Source: Ziziphus jujuba (taxonomy: Eukaryota > Streptophyta > Magnoliopsida > Rosales > Rhamnaceae). Taken from it: DNA of 64,000 nucleotides. The position numbers and the translations under genes are program-made. The notes beneath the pieces are model-generated. The model saw nothing but the letters and a program-made list of their open reading frames with translations, was not told where the DNA came from and did not search any database. The stretch is from the NCBI RefSeq assembly GCF_031755915.1, contig NC_083380.1, forward strand, positions 14,465,001 through 14,529,000, in the 5' to 3' direction. Shown piece after piece: positions 54,399 to 64,000 of this stretch (position 1 is its first letter; each line of letters opens with the position of its first letter).

Positions 54399-57300
54399 AT
54401 GAGTCGGCGGGACACACGTAGAACTCGGGAACGCTCGGCTGAGAGTTCCGGGAGTCGATCAAGCCTTAGAGATCTGGTCTCTCAGCTAACTAGAGCCTTA
54501 GGAGGTTCAAGCTCTAGTAACCGATCCGTGGATCAGGCTCGACGTTTAGGAGCCGTGGAGTTCGATGGAAGCCAAGGCCCAGCTGCAGCCTTGAAGTGGC
54601 TATCCAGCATGGAGAAAATCTTGGAAGAGGGGATGCAGTGCCCCGATGAGGATATGGTGAGGATTTCTGGGTTCATGTTAGAGGGAGACGCCCGGAAGTG
54701 GTGGCAAATGGAGAAGACCCGCAGAAGGCATACGTGGGACCAGTTCAAGATTGCCTTCTCTACTGAGTTCTGTCCTCCTGCCTACCGTGAGGCGAGAAGG
54801 AGAGAGTTCGAGGGACTGCGCCAGGGAAACATGACGGTGACAGAGTACGAGAGGAGGTTCCGGGAGCTGTCAGAGTTCTGCATGCACTTGATTCCCGACG
54901 ATCACGCGAAGAAGGTGAGGTTCATAGACGGGTTGAACGAGAGCATCGGCTACACCCTTTCTGGGTCAGTACACCCCACCTATCAGTCCGCCAGGGATGC
55001 AGCGCTCGAGCTAGAGAGACAGGCGGAGATACACAGACCCTCGAGGCGCAGACCGTTCGAAGGTTCGTATAGCGGGGTACCTCGACAGGGGGCATCTAAG
55101 AAGAGTCATAGTTCAGGCTCAGACAGTGGTGGGTTCAGCCCTCGAGGCAGATTTCAGAGGAGAGGCGGCTATCGTATGCCCCAACCAGCGCGCCATTCCA
55201 TCAGCGGCGGCACGAGCTCATATCACTCTGGGTTTAGCCCCAAGCCATTCTGCAGACGTTGCAATAGAGCACACCATGGGATTTGCCAGTTTGAGGGTGT
55301 GTGCTTTCAGTGTGGGCAGGCGGGACATATTAAGAGAAATTGCCCTTATGGAGAGGCGGGAGTGTTAGGGGCGAGCCCACCATCACATCAGGCCAGTGGA
55401 TCGCGGGGTCAGAGTTCCCGAGGGAGTTATGCAGTAGGAGGTTCATCGGGATCAGTCCCACAGCCTGTTGGACCGAGCAGGGGTAGAGGACGGAGGCCCC
55501 AGCAGACAGGGCAGGGTCGAGTGTTTGCGATGACGCAGCAGGAGGCCCTAGCTACACCGGACGTCGTGGCAGGTACGTTGAATATATTTGGTAATGATGC
55601 ATTAGTACTTATAGACCCGGGAGCAACACATTCATTCATCTCCAAGGAATTCGTCACTCGGGTCGGTATGACCCCTACTCCTTTAGAATGTCTAGTAGAG
55701 ATAGCCACTCCTGCAGGAGAATCCTTGTGGCCTAGCCAGTTAATCAAGGAATGTTTCTTCTGCATCGAAGATCAAGTGATGGAGGCGGACTTGATCCTGT
55801 TGGATCTGTCCGGACTTGATGTAATTTTGGGCATGGATTGGTTGGCAAGGAACCATGCATCTGTAGACTGTTTCAGCAAGGAAGTTACATTCAGGAGGCC
55901 AGGGTTGCCAAAAGTAGTATTCCGTGGAGGAGTTGGAAGGCCCTTACCGAGGTTGATATCTACCCTTACCGCCAAGAAGCTACTGAATAAAGGTTGCCAG
56001 GGGTATTTGGCTCATGTGATAGATACCCGAGTAAGTGGGGTCAGGTTGGAAGACATGCCCGTTGTGAGGGATTTCCCGGACGTGTTTCCTGAGGAGTTAC
56101 CAGGATTGCCTCCGGAAAGGGAAGTTGACTTTCCCATTGAATTGATTCCAGGCACCGTGCCTATTTCTCTACCACCGTATCGGATGGCTCCAGCGGAGTT
56201 AAGGGAGCTAAAGGTCCAGTTGCAAGATTTGGTAGATAAGGGGTTTATTAGACCAAGTATATCGCCGTGGGGAGCCCCAGTTTTGTTTGTAAAGAAAAAG
56301 GATGGTAGTCTAAGGCTGTGTATAGACTACCGACAACTTAATAAGGTCACCATTCCTAATCGCTATCCGTTGCCAAGGATAGATGATCTATTCGACCAAC
56401 TCCAAGGTGCCAAGGTGTTCTCCAAGATCGACTTGAGGTCGGGATACCATCAGTTAAGGATCCGAGAGTCGGACATTCCTAAGACTGCCTTTAGGACGAG
56501 GTACGGACATTATGAATTCCTAGTGATGTCGTTCGGACTCACCAATGCCCCAGCAGCTTTCATGGACTTGATGAATAGGGTGTTTCGTCCGTACTTGGAT
56601 CATTTTGTCATTGTATTTATCGATGACATTCTGATCTATTCAAGGAGCCAAGAAGAGCACGTGAGGCATTTGAAGAGAGTACTCCAAACTTTAAGGCAGC
56701 ATCAGCTATATGCTAAATTCGACAAGTGTGAATTCTGGTTGAATCAAGTGGGTTTTCTCGGACATATCGTGTCGGCAGAAGGTATCTATGTGGACCCTGA
56801 TAAGGTAAAGGCAGTGTTGAGTTGGGAGCGCCCTACCACTGTGAGGGAGGTACGAAGTTTTCTTGGATTAGTGGGTTACTACCGTCGTTTTATTGAAGGG
56901 TTTTCAAGGATTGCCGGGCCGCTTCATAGATTGACCCGAAAGAATGTTGAATTTAGTTGGACGGACAGGTGTGAACAGAGTTTTCAGGAGTTGAAGCAAA
57001 AGTTGACATCCGCACCTGTTTTAACTTTACCTGATGGGAATGAAGGTTTTGAAGTTTATTGTGATGCATCCCATCAAGGGTTGGGTTGCGTGCTAATGCA
57101 GAATCAAAGGGTGGTAGCGTATGCATCTCGGCAATTGAAGCAGCACGAACAGAATTACCCTACGCACGACTTAGAATTGGCGGCGGTAGTCTTTGCTCTA
57201 AAGAAGTGGAGGCACTACTTGTATGGGGCCACGTGCCAAATCTATACCGACCACAAGAGCCTCAAGTATATTTTCACTCAGAAGGAGTTAAATATGAGGC

Positions 57301-58970
57301 AAAGGCGATGGATGGAGTTGTTAAAGGATTATGACTGTGTGATTGACTATCACCCGGGTAAGGCGAATGTAGTGGCAGATGCTTTGAGTAGGAAGGCTAC
57401 TGGATCCCTTGCTCACATCCAAGTCATCCAACTACCTCTCATGGTGGAGTTGAAGAAGATGGGGGTGTTAATGCATATGCATCCTTCAGGAGTTCTCATG
57501 GCTAGCTTCCAGGTACGACCGGTGTTGGTGGATCGTATAGTAGAGACCCAAATGGAAGATCCTAAGTTGAGGACAATTAAGGGCAAGGTACAAGAAGGTC
57601 TTGATCCGGAATTTTCCATAAGGAGGGATGGAGCCCTCGTGTATAAAGGACGACTTTGCGTTCCGGATATCCCAGGACTCAAAAAGGAGATTTTGGAGGA
57701 GGCGCATAGCTCGATGTATGCGATGCATCCTGGGAGTACCAAGATGTATCGGACGCTTGTTAAGTATTATTGGTGGATTGGTATGAAGAGAGAAGTGGCA
57801 GACTTTGTATCAAAGTGTTTGATTTGTCAACAAGTGAAAGCAGAAAGACAAAAGCCTTCGGGACTACTCCAACCTTTACCGATTCCCGTGTGGAAGTGGG
57901 AAGAACTCAACATGGACTTCGTATTCAAGCTTCCTTCCACACCTAGAAGGTACGACGGCATTTGGGTAATCATTGATCGTCTCACCAAGTCGGCACACTT
58001 CCTACCGGTACGAGAACGTTTTTCGCCCGAGAAGTTAGCCCAGTTGTTCGTGCAACGCATTGTAAGTCTTCATGGAGTACCGTTAGCCATCGTCTCCGAT
58101 CGAGATCCGCGCTTTACTTCACGACTATGGCGGAAGTTGGCTGATGCACTAGGAGCAAGACTTAACTACAGCACCGCTTTTCACCCACAATCTGATGGAC
58201 AAGCAGAGCGCACAATCCAGACATTAGAAGACATGCTAAGGTCTTGCATTATGCAATTTAGCGGTAGCTGGGATGAACAACTGCCACTGATAGAGTTTGT
58301 CTACAACAACAGTTATCAAGCGAGTACTGGAATGTCCCCGTATGAAGCTTTATATGGGAGGCAGTGTCGGACACCTTTGTGTTGGAGTGAGGTAGGAGAA
58401 GAGAGGCTCCTTGCAACAACTAATGCGGTCGGATCTGAGTATTTAAGGATGACCTTGGACAAGGTGAAGATCATTAGGGATCGATTGAAGGTTGCCCAAG
58501 ATAGACAGAAGAGTTACGCCGATGTGCGTAGAAAGGATTTGGAATTCGAGGTAGGAGATTGGGTATTCCTAAAACTATCTCCATGGAAAGGAGTAGTACG
58601 TTTTGGACGACGAGGTAAGTTGGGTCCTCGTTATATTGGGCCTTACGAGGTTACGGAGAGGATTGGCCCGGTGGCGTATAGGTTGGCGTTACCGGAAGAG
58701 CTAGCTCGAGTACACAACGTGTTTCATGTGTCGATGCTACGGAAGTATATTGCAGACCCTTCGCACGTACTCGAGAGTCCGGATATAGAGATAAGGGAAG
58801 ATCTTTCGTATGTGGAGCAGCCAGTACAAATTTTGGATCGCGAGGAACGCACGCTACGCAACAAGACTATTCCTCTAGTTAAGGTCTTATGGCGGAACCA
58901 CTTGGTCGAGGAAGCAACGTGGGAACCCGAAGCACAGATGCGTGAGCAGTACCCGTATCTGTTCCAGTGA
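54399..58970 (+). CDS. Tekay-like gag-pol polyprotein with chromodomain
   Basis: This is one frame of 1523 codons without a break. The ATG at 54399 is the first in frame, 129 bp after the primer site. The domains in order are gag (residues about 50..210), a zinc knuckle [15 protein letters not shown] (about 302..316), and a protease with [12 protein letters not shown] (about 404). DPG replaces the usual DSG, a form common in this lineage. Reverse transcriptase has FIDDILIYS (about 740), and RNase H has [10 protein letters not shown] (about 886) and TDHKSL. The integrase zinc finger spans HPGSTKMY to CLICQQVK (about 1105..1145), and its core has Asp in NMDFVFKLP (about 1171), Asp in SDRDPRF (about 1233) and Glu in TLEDML (about 1275). 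The chromodomain (about 1470..1523) has [18 protein letters not shown]. All catalytic residues are present. Confidence 0.96.
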   Translation: MSRRDTRRTRERSAESSGSRSSLRDLVSQLTRALGGSSSSNRSVDQARRLGAVEFDGSQGPAAALKWLSSMEKILEEGMQCPDEDMVRISGFMLEGDARKWWQMEKTRRRHTWDQFKIAFSTEFCPPAYREARRREFEGLRQGNMTVTEYERRFRELSEFCMHLIPDDHAKKVRFIDGLNESIGYTLSGSVHPTYQSARDAALELERQAEIHRPSRRRPFEGSYSGVPRQGASKKSHSSGSDSGGFSPRGRFQRRGGYRMPQPARHSISGGTSSYHSGFSPKPFCRRCNRAHHGICQFEGVCFQCGQAGHIKRNCPYGEAGVLGASPPSHQASGSRGQSSRGSYAVGGSSGSVPQPVGPSRGRGRRPQQTGQGRVFAMTQQEALATPDVVAGTLNIFGNDALVLIDPGATHSFISKEFVTRVGMTPTPLECLVEIATPAGESLWPSQLIKECFFCIEDQVMEADLILLDLSGLDVILGMDWLARNHASVDCFSKEVTFRRPGLPKVVFRGGVGRPLPRLISTLTAKKLLNKGCQGYLAHVIDTRVSGVRLEDMPVVRDFPDVFPEELPGLPPEREVDFPIELIPGTVPISLPPYRMAPAELRELKVQLQDLVDKGFIRPSISPWGAPVLFVKKKDGSLRLCIDYRQLNKVTIPNRYPLPRIDDLFDQLQGAKVFSKIDLRSGYHQLRIRESDIPKTAFRTRYGHYEFLVMSFGLTNAPAAFMDLMNRVFRPYLDHFVIVFIDDILIYSRSQEEHVRHLKRVLQTLRQHQLYAKFDKCEFWLNQVGFLGHIVSAEGIYVDPDKVKAVLSWERPTTVREVRSFLGLVGYYRRFIEGFSRIAGPLHRLTRKNVEFSWTDRCEQSFQELKQKLTSAPVLTLPDGNEGFEVYCDASHQGLGCVLMQNQRVVAYASRQLKQHEQNYPTHDLELAAVVFALKKWRHYLYGATCQIYTDHKSLKYIFTQKELNMRQRRWMELLKDYDCVIDYHPGKANVVADALSRKATGSLAHIQVIQLPLMVELKKMGVLMHMHPSGVLMASFQVRPVLVDRIVETQMEDPKLRTIKGKVQEGLDPEFSIRRDGALVYKGRLCVPDIPGLKKEILEEAHSSMYAMHPGSTKMYRTLVKYYWWIGMKREVADFVSKCLICQQVKAERQKPSGLLQPLPIPVWKWEELNMDFVFKLPSTPRRYDGIWVIIDRLTKSAHFLPVRERFSPEKLAQLFVQRIVSLHGVPLAIVSDRDPRFTSRLWRKLADALGARLNYSTAFHPQSDGQAERTIQTLEDMLRSCIMQFSGSWDEQLPLIEFVYNNSYQASTGMSPYEALYGRQCRTPLCWSEVGEERLLATTNAVGSEYLRMTLDKVKIIRDRLKVAQDRQKSYADVRRKDLEFEVGDWVFLKLSPWKGVVRFGRRGKLGPRYIGPYEVTERIGPVAYRLALPEELARVHNVFHVSMLRKYIADPSHVLESPDIEIREDLSYVEQPVQILDREERTLRNKTIPLVKVLWRNHLVEEATWEPEAQMREQYPYLFQ

Positions 58971-59001
58971 CGTGCGGAAATTTCGAGGACGAAATTTTTG
59001 T

Positions 59002-59013
59002 AAGGGGGGAAGG
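59002..59013 (+). other. Tekay-like element polypurine tract
   Basis: AAGGGGGGAAGG lies one base before the 3' LTR and 31 bp after the polyprotein stop. Confidence 0.85.
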
Positions 59014-59014
59014 C

Positions 59015-62013
59015 TGTAACACCCCGTCCCGAATCGCACCGGAATCCGTGCACGTTGACCGAGGTTGACCGTTGACCGTTGACCGAAGGGGTCAAAGTTG
59101 ACTTTTTGACTCGGTGGGAATTTCGAGTTGACCAGGGTACCGTGGCGAAGTGCATGACGCCCTGAGTTCGTAGACTAGTAGCACGTCGAAAACGGAGCTA
59201 CGGTTTGAAAGTTATGGGCAAAACAAGTTGAAGTGTAAACTGTCTAAAAGGTGCCGGGAGTTGACTTTTTCTTGTGATGTAATTGTGAGTTGACTCTTGT
59301 ATGGTTGTAAAGTACTCGTCGATACGAGTTCATAGACTAGCGGCACGCTTAAATCGGACATCCGGTTAAACAGTTATGGACGTTTGAAGTTTACCGGATA
59401 CCGTATTATTTTAATGTTTTTGGGTCGTGAACAGTGGAATGCCACGTGTCAGCTTCTGAGTGGTCCACGTGGCATGAACAGTGTCACACAGGGTTTTAAT
59501 TTTGAAAAACTCTCGGGGAAGAGAGAGAAAGAGAGAGAGGAGAGAGAAAGAGAGAAAGAGGACCCGCCGGCCATTTTCACGTTTTTCCGGCCTAGTTACT
59601 GTACACGCGCCGGCCAGCCAGATTGCCCACCTCATTTCCGGCAAAACCTCCAAATTTCACGGCGAACGGCCGCCGGACGCGCCCGGATCGGACGTCCGAA
59701 GTTTGGCGGCGATTTTTCCCCTCCACCGCCGGCCACCGCGAATCGGCACTATTCCGGCCGATAAACAGTACACGCGCCATACACCCAGCATCCTCTCCTC
59801 AAGTCCGGCCTACCCACCAAAAATCACGGCCATCGGACCACCGACGCGCCGGGATCGGAGCGTTTTCCGGCGAGGGGTCGAAAATCTTCAAACGGTGATT
59901 TCTCCGCCGTCCGACCTCCGTTTTGCTCACCGTCGGTCCCGTTGGATTGCTCTCCTCACGATCTACAAATCTGCAAAATTTCACAGCAAACGGCCACCGT
60001 CGGAAATTACTGTTCCGGCGACGGTTGCCGGTGACGTGGCGGCCCGCCGGAAAGTACTGTTCCGGCGAGTACCCTGAAAATTCCGGCCAGCTCCAGTCCG
60101 CAGTGTTCGACCTCCTGAACCCAAATCCGACTTCCGTTTCCACCAATTCGCGACGGTTTGGGAGAATTGCGGAGCCGAAACCCGAAAAGCTTCCCGATAA
60201 AATTCCGACCCCGTCGGGTACGATCATCGGAAATTAAGACCGGATCTGTGATTAGCATCACTCGAGCTTCGATTCGGTATATAATTCGTAAATTTTAGTT
60301 ATCGTTTGGTGTTCGCTCCCCGGGTACCCATTTGGGGATTACCCGAATAAAATATTAATATTTGTGGTTTTGGTACTGTGGATGTTTTAGGTGCACGTGC
60401 AAGTAGCGGAGTCGATCCTGCGGAGGATCTTGATTGAGATACGTGCACAAGGTGAGTGACCCACCTTCAAATTAATTTTGGGGAATTTAATTGATGAATA
60501 TATTATGTGTGAATTAAATATTTGGAATTTAATTTCTATGTGCCAAATATTTATTGGATTTATTGTAGAAGTATTTATGAATTTATTGGATTTAAGAAAA
60601 TGCGAATTCTACAAATTTATGCCGTGTGGAATTATTTTATGGTTTTGAGGATTTTGAAATTGGTGTGGTTTTAATGGTAAATTGGGCACGATTTGAATTT
60701 CAAATATTTCAAGGAAAATATTTGATTATGTTGGTGATTTCAATTTTTATAAAATATGCCCATGACATATTATGAGATTTGATTATGAGATTTTGAGCAT
60801 TATTTATACTATTGGGAAGATGTGGATATTTGAATTGATGGATTTGAAAGTTGGTGGATTTGAAAATCATGAAATTTATGGCATTGATTACAAAGAAATT
60901 GTGGGAAATTCCCGGTTCAAGCGGATGGATTATGCCCGCTATGTTTATGAAAAATGTGAAATTTGTTTTATAATTTAAATTATGGATTTTATGATTTTTA
61001 GATGCACCGTGCACGTACTGGTGTTCTGATTATGTGATATGGTATATGTGATATGGTTAGTGTGCACACGGTTGTGATTAGCGCGCAGGTGGGTGTGAGT
61101 AGCGCGCGGTTGATATTATGAGGGTGTCCTGTGGATGCCATCGGAGAGGGCGGCCACCCCCCTTTGGCCGGGACACCAGGTTAGCAGCGGCGCAGTGGGA
61201 CGCCACGCGACCGTATGCCGGTTTCTTTCTATAACCTCCTGTCTGGCGGTACCTTGGGACGCTGGGTACTGTTGGCGCCACTGGTATATAGTGGGTGCAT
61301 CAAATTATTTTCAGAACTGTGTTTTAAAAATAAAATGTTAATGAAAAATATAATTGTTACCGCTTCTGGTATTTAATTGATGTCTTGGTTTTCGGGAAAT
61401 ATGAATAAAGGGTTTTGTGAAAATGTTTTAAAAGGGGAACCTTTCCAACTGAGAGAATTGTAAGGGTTTTGAGAGACATTATTATTTCCAAATAATTATT
61501 ATTTATATACCTATTACCGTGGTATGATAGTGTAGAGTAGTAGGGTCGCTCACTGAGATGATTAGCATCTCACACTCTTAAATTCCGTTCCTCTAGGTAC
61601 CAGGTTGTCGGTGTTCACTCGGAGCGGACTTGATCTTCCTCGCTGTATTTGTTCGCGCAGTACCTTGTTCTTCTTTTACTGCAGTTGTACTATTTCGTTC
61701 ACTTTTGCTGTATTCTGTATTTTGTAGTACTTCATAAAGCTCTGTATACTGTATGGGACACTTATGTATTTGTATTGCACTGGATTACTGTATTTTTATT
61801 TTGGAGTGCTGAAATTTGTGGAACCAGTTCGTCGTACTGTGGGAGGAATAAGGGAACAATTATAGAAGTGTGTTTTCAGTGCAGGAAATTTTGTGGTAAG
61901 TCCATCCCTTAGGGGAGGTTCTGCCGGATCTTCCACAGAAGGGTCCGGTAGGGTTTCCCTGGGATCAGGGCTTGTCTAGGGTTCCGGTGGGGAACTTTGG
62001 ACGGGTCCTGACA
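59015..62013 (+). repeat. Tekay-like element 3' LTR
   Basis: 2999 bp, the partner of 51256..54255. The GA-rich tract is shorter here (about 59519..59560). About 35 bp near 59341 read CGGCACGCTTAAATCGGACA and beyond, where the 5' LTR has only TATACCAG. Confidence 0.95.
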
Positions 62014-62196
62014 TACAACAGTTATAACCTAGTTTTATACCTATAGAAATAAAACTGGTTAGCGTCAGATTCAAATTCCAATTCTTGTTGACATATATTC
62101 TCTTGTTGTGAGGACCTATATAGAAACCATAATAGTTTGTACATGATGTGATTGTTCCAATTGCATAAAACTAATAAATAATACAGTTTTTTTGTG
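62014..62196. other. Flank between the Tekay-like element and the FRS remnant
   Basis: About 180 bp with no recognisable feature beyond the TACA duplication at its left end. Confidence 0.5.
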
Positions 62197-64000
62197 TCAC
62201 CATTTATTAAGGATTGGACAGCTTCTTTTGTCGTGCGCTTGGTCAATTTTTCCACATCCATTGCAATGTCGACCTCTATACTTAGCAGCATTTGTTAGCT
62301 TCTCTTTCTCCCCTTTTAATCTTCTTCCACATGCCTTTGCCCTCACCTGAGATGGGTCTTTCAGAGTTGTGTCATTAACATTACCACCTTTTTCAGAAAT
62401 GCCTCCACTCTTTGTGCTACCACCTATGGATTTAAATTGATCAACCAAACTTTGCAGAGCATCATTCACAATTACAGGTGCCTCTTCATTTGACATGATG
62501 CTATCAACGAGTTTTGAGAAAAGTTTGAACAGTTTGCTTCACCACGTTAAAATTGAACAACCTTTTCCAGTTATCTCTTAACCTTCCTTGTCGTATATCA
62601 TTTGAGATTTTGCAACTCTAGTCCACCTTTTCATTATATATTGATTCGGTAGAGGAATATCACCAAAGAGTCGCAAAAATGCCAAAATATGTCTACATGG
62701 AATCCCTTCACTCTTAAACTTTTTACAGCTACACGATGCATAGTCCAAAACTTTATCATAAGGAATTTCTTGAAACCTTGGAGCACCTCCATTTGGACAA
62801 TTTTGGACCGTATACATTTTATGTGTAACTCATCTTGAAACGTATAAAAAATCTTGTGTGTGTATATCTCAGTCATTTGCTTCTCCATTTCCAATGGCTG
62901 TTTCAAAACAGGCTTCTCATTAATATCAACATGATCAGCATTTAAGTCTTCGTGATGTTGATGTGCAAGTGCCTTATTAAATCAAAGTATAAAATCCATC
63001 AATAAATTTTTCTTCGAAATGTACCTCTTGAAAATGCATGAGAGCTTTCTACACGTTGGCTGCTTGACATTCCAACTGAAAATACATGATTAACATATGC
63101 CGGCACCCATCTTGAACGTAGTTCAAATATTGACTTTAACCATTCATTGTCATGTAGGTTTTCATTTTTGATGATAGAAGCCCATTTTCTTTCAAACTCT
63201 TCCGGACGTTCTGATTCCCAAATGCAGTATTTGAAATCCTTGTAAAAATCTCTGTAAGTGATTGTATTTAAATATATAGAAAACTTCTCAAGTATGTGCC
63301 AACTACAATACCTATGGAATGTATTCGGTAAACTCTGAGCTACAGCCTTTGTCATTGTAGGATCTTGATCGGTGATAATCATCTTTGGGGTTTTTGCAGG
63401 CATGCTCTTCTTTAATAACTCAAATAACCAAACAAAAGATTCAGTTCTTTCATCGCTTAAGAATGCACATGCAAATATCACTATTTGACCATGATTGTAA
63501 ACCCCAATTAAAGGTGCAAATATCATACCATACTGATTAGTGTTGTATCAAATACCACTACATCACCAAAACATCCATAAGCCCATTCATCATCTGCATC
63601 TATTTCAAAAATAAATGATGGATCCTTTTCTTGCTCTGTTAGGAAATATTTTTTCAATAGTTCTGCATCTTTTCCCCACATTTCATTATGCAACTTAGCT
63701 TCGTAGTTATAAATATCCTTCTTCGTACACCCAATATTCTCTATACCCCCAGCTTCAAATTCAAGAATACTTATTTATTGGTGAGTTGGCACGTTTGTTG
63801 TTGAAAACTGTTGTGTTAGTGATTTTTTGGCTTCAGACACATTACGATGTGACCTTAATAAATATACTTTTTTAGGGCTTCATAATGGATGACCGTGCTC
63901 TTCAACAAATACACTAATGACATATTTCACCATTTTGGACATAACCACGGCTAATTTTGCCTTAAAATTATCTCTTGTTATCCCCTCACACCTTTTTTTC
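62197..64000 (-). pseudogene. FAR1-related sequence (FRS) gene remnant, MULE-transposase-derived
   Basis: Reading leftwards from the window edge, there is an N-terminal FAR1-type region (KKVYLLRSHRNVSEAKKSL, EAGGIENIGCTKKDIYNYE). A MULE transposase domain follows (DDEWAYGCFGDVVVFDTT; FAPLIGVYNHGQ; MIITDQDPTMTKAVAQSL; RYCSWHI). Then come a SWIM zinc finger (CSCKKFKSEGIPCRHIL, near 62690..62735) and a C-terminal zinc knuckle (CNGCGKIDQAHDKRSC, near 62230..62270). Intact relatives are nuclear transcription factors in light signalling, or transposases. This copy has stops at 63882..63880, 63777..63775 and 62984..62982 and frameshifts near 63530, 63010, 62820 and 62570. It runs off the right edge, so its start is not seen. 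Confidence 0.88.

Larger units (their letters stand above)
51256..62013 (+). mobile_element. Tekay/Del-like chromovirus (Ty3/gypsy), structurally complete
   Basis: A 10.76-kb element with LTRs 51256..54255 and 59015..62013, a tRNA-iMet primer site, a single intact 1523-codon polyprotein with C-terminal chromodomain, a purine tract and a short target duplication. The ends are TGTAACACCCC and CCTGACA, a typical pattern for this lineage. The LTRs are almost identical apart from two local rearrangements (near 51580/59340 and the GA-rich tract). The chromodomain is thought to guide integration to heterochromatin. It is the only element in the window that could be autonomous. Confidence 0.95.

Overview
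The window is nuclear DNA of a flowering plant, most likely a eudicot. It holds almost no ordinary host genes. It is a nest of decaying organelle DNA and transposable elements, of the kind found in heterochromatic or pericentromeric regions. The evidence is a large block of angiosperm mitochondrial DNA carrying premature stop codons, three plant-type Ty3/gypsy retrotransposons that use an initiator-tRNA-Met primer site, a CACTA-type (Ptta/En-Spm) plus Ulp1 gene with canonical GT-AG introns, and a FAR1/MULE-like gene remnant.

Layout. (1) 1..19993 and about 28228..31200 are one nuclear insertion of mitochondrial DNA (NUMT). It contains an nad7 exon fragment with the start of its intron, psaA and psaB scraps of plastid origin, a ccmFN fragment, an rps4 pseudogene, the 5' end of nad6, a degenerate Tat/Ogre-type retrotransposon, an rps19 3' fragment, the first exon of rps3, and a group-II-intron-type reverse-transcriptase remnant. 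Most of the rest is gene-poor spacer with internal repeats. (2) 19994..28227 is CRM-like retrotransposon A on the minus strand, inserted into the NUMT. (3) About 31558..34944 is an 11-exon minus-strand gene with a Ptta/En-Spm domain and a C48 (Ulp1) protease domain. It has at least two premature stops. (4) 35375..38396 and 46647..51060 are noncoding repeat blocks: about 190-bp and 250-bp tandem repeats, a roughly 1.5-kb unit present up to three times, and two long hairpins. (5) 38397..46646 is CRM-like retrotransposon B on the minus strand, inserted into that repeat block. (6) 51256..62013 is a complete Tekay/Del-like chromovirus on the plus strand with 3-kb LTRs and one uninterrupted 1523-codon polyprotein. 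(7) 62197 to the right edge is a broken minus-strand FAR1-related (FRS) gene.

How the parts relate. The NUMT genes are dead copies, and several of their stops look like C-to-T changes at CG or CHG sites, as expected for methylated nuclear DNA. The two CRM-like elements share a family and have equal-length LTRs within each element, but both have broken reading frames. The Tekay-like element is the only one with an apparently complete coding capacity. The Ptta-Ulp1 gene and the adjacent GCGTCGGC-rich repeats may be parts of one old CACTA-like element. No terminal inverted repeats were found to prove that.
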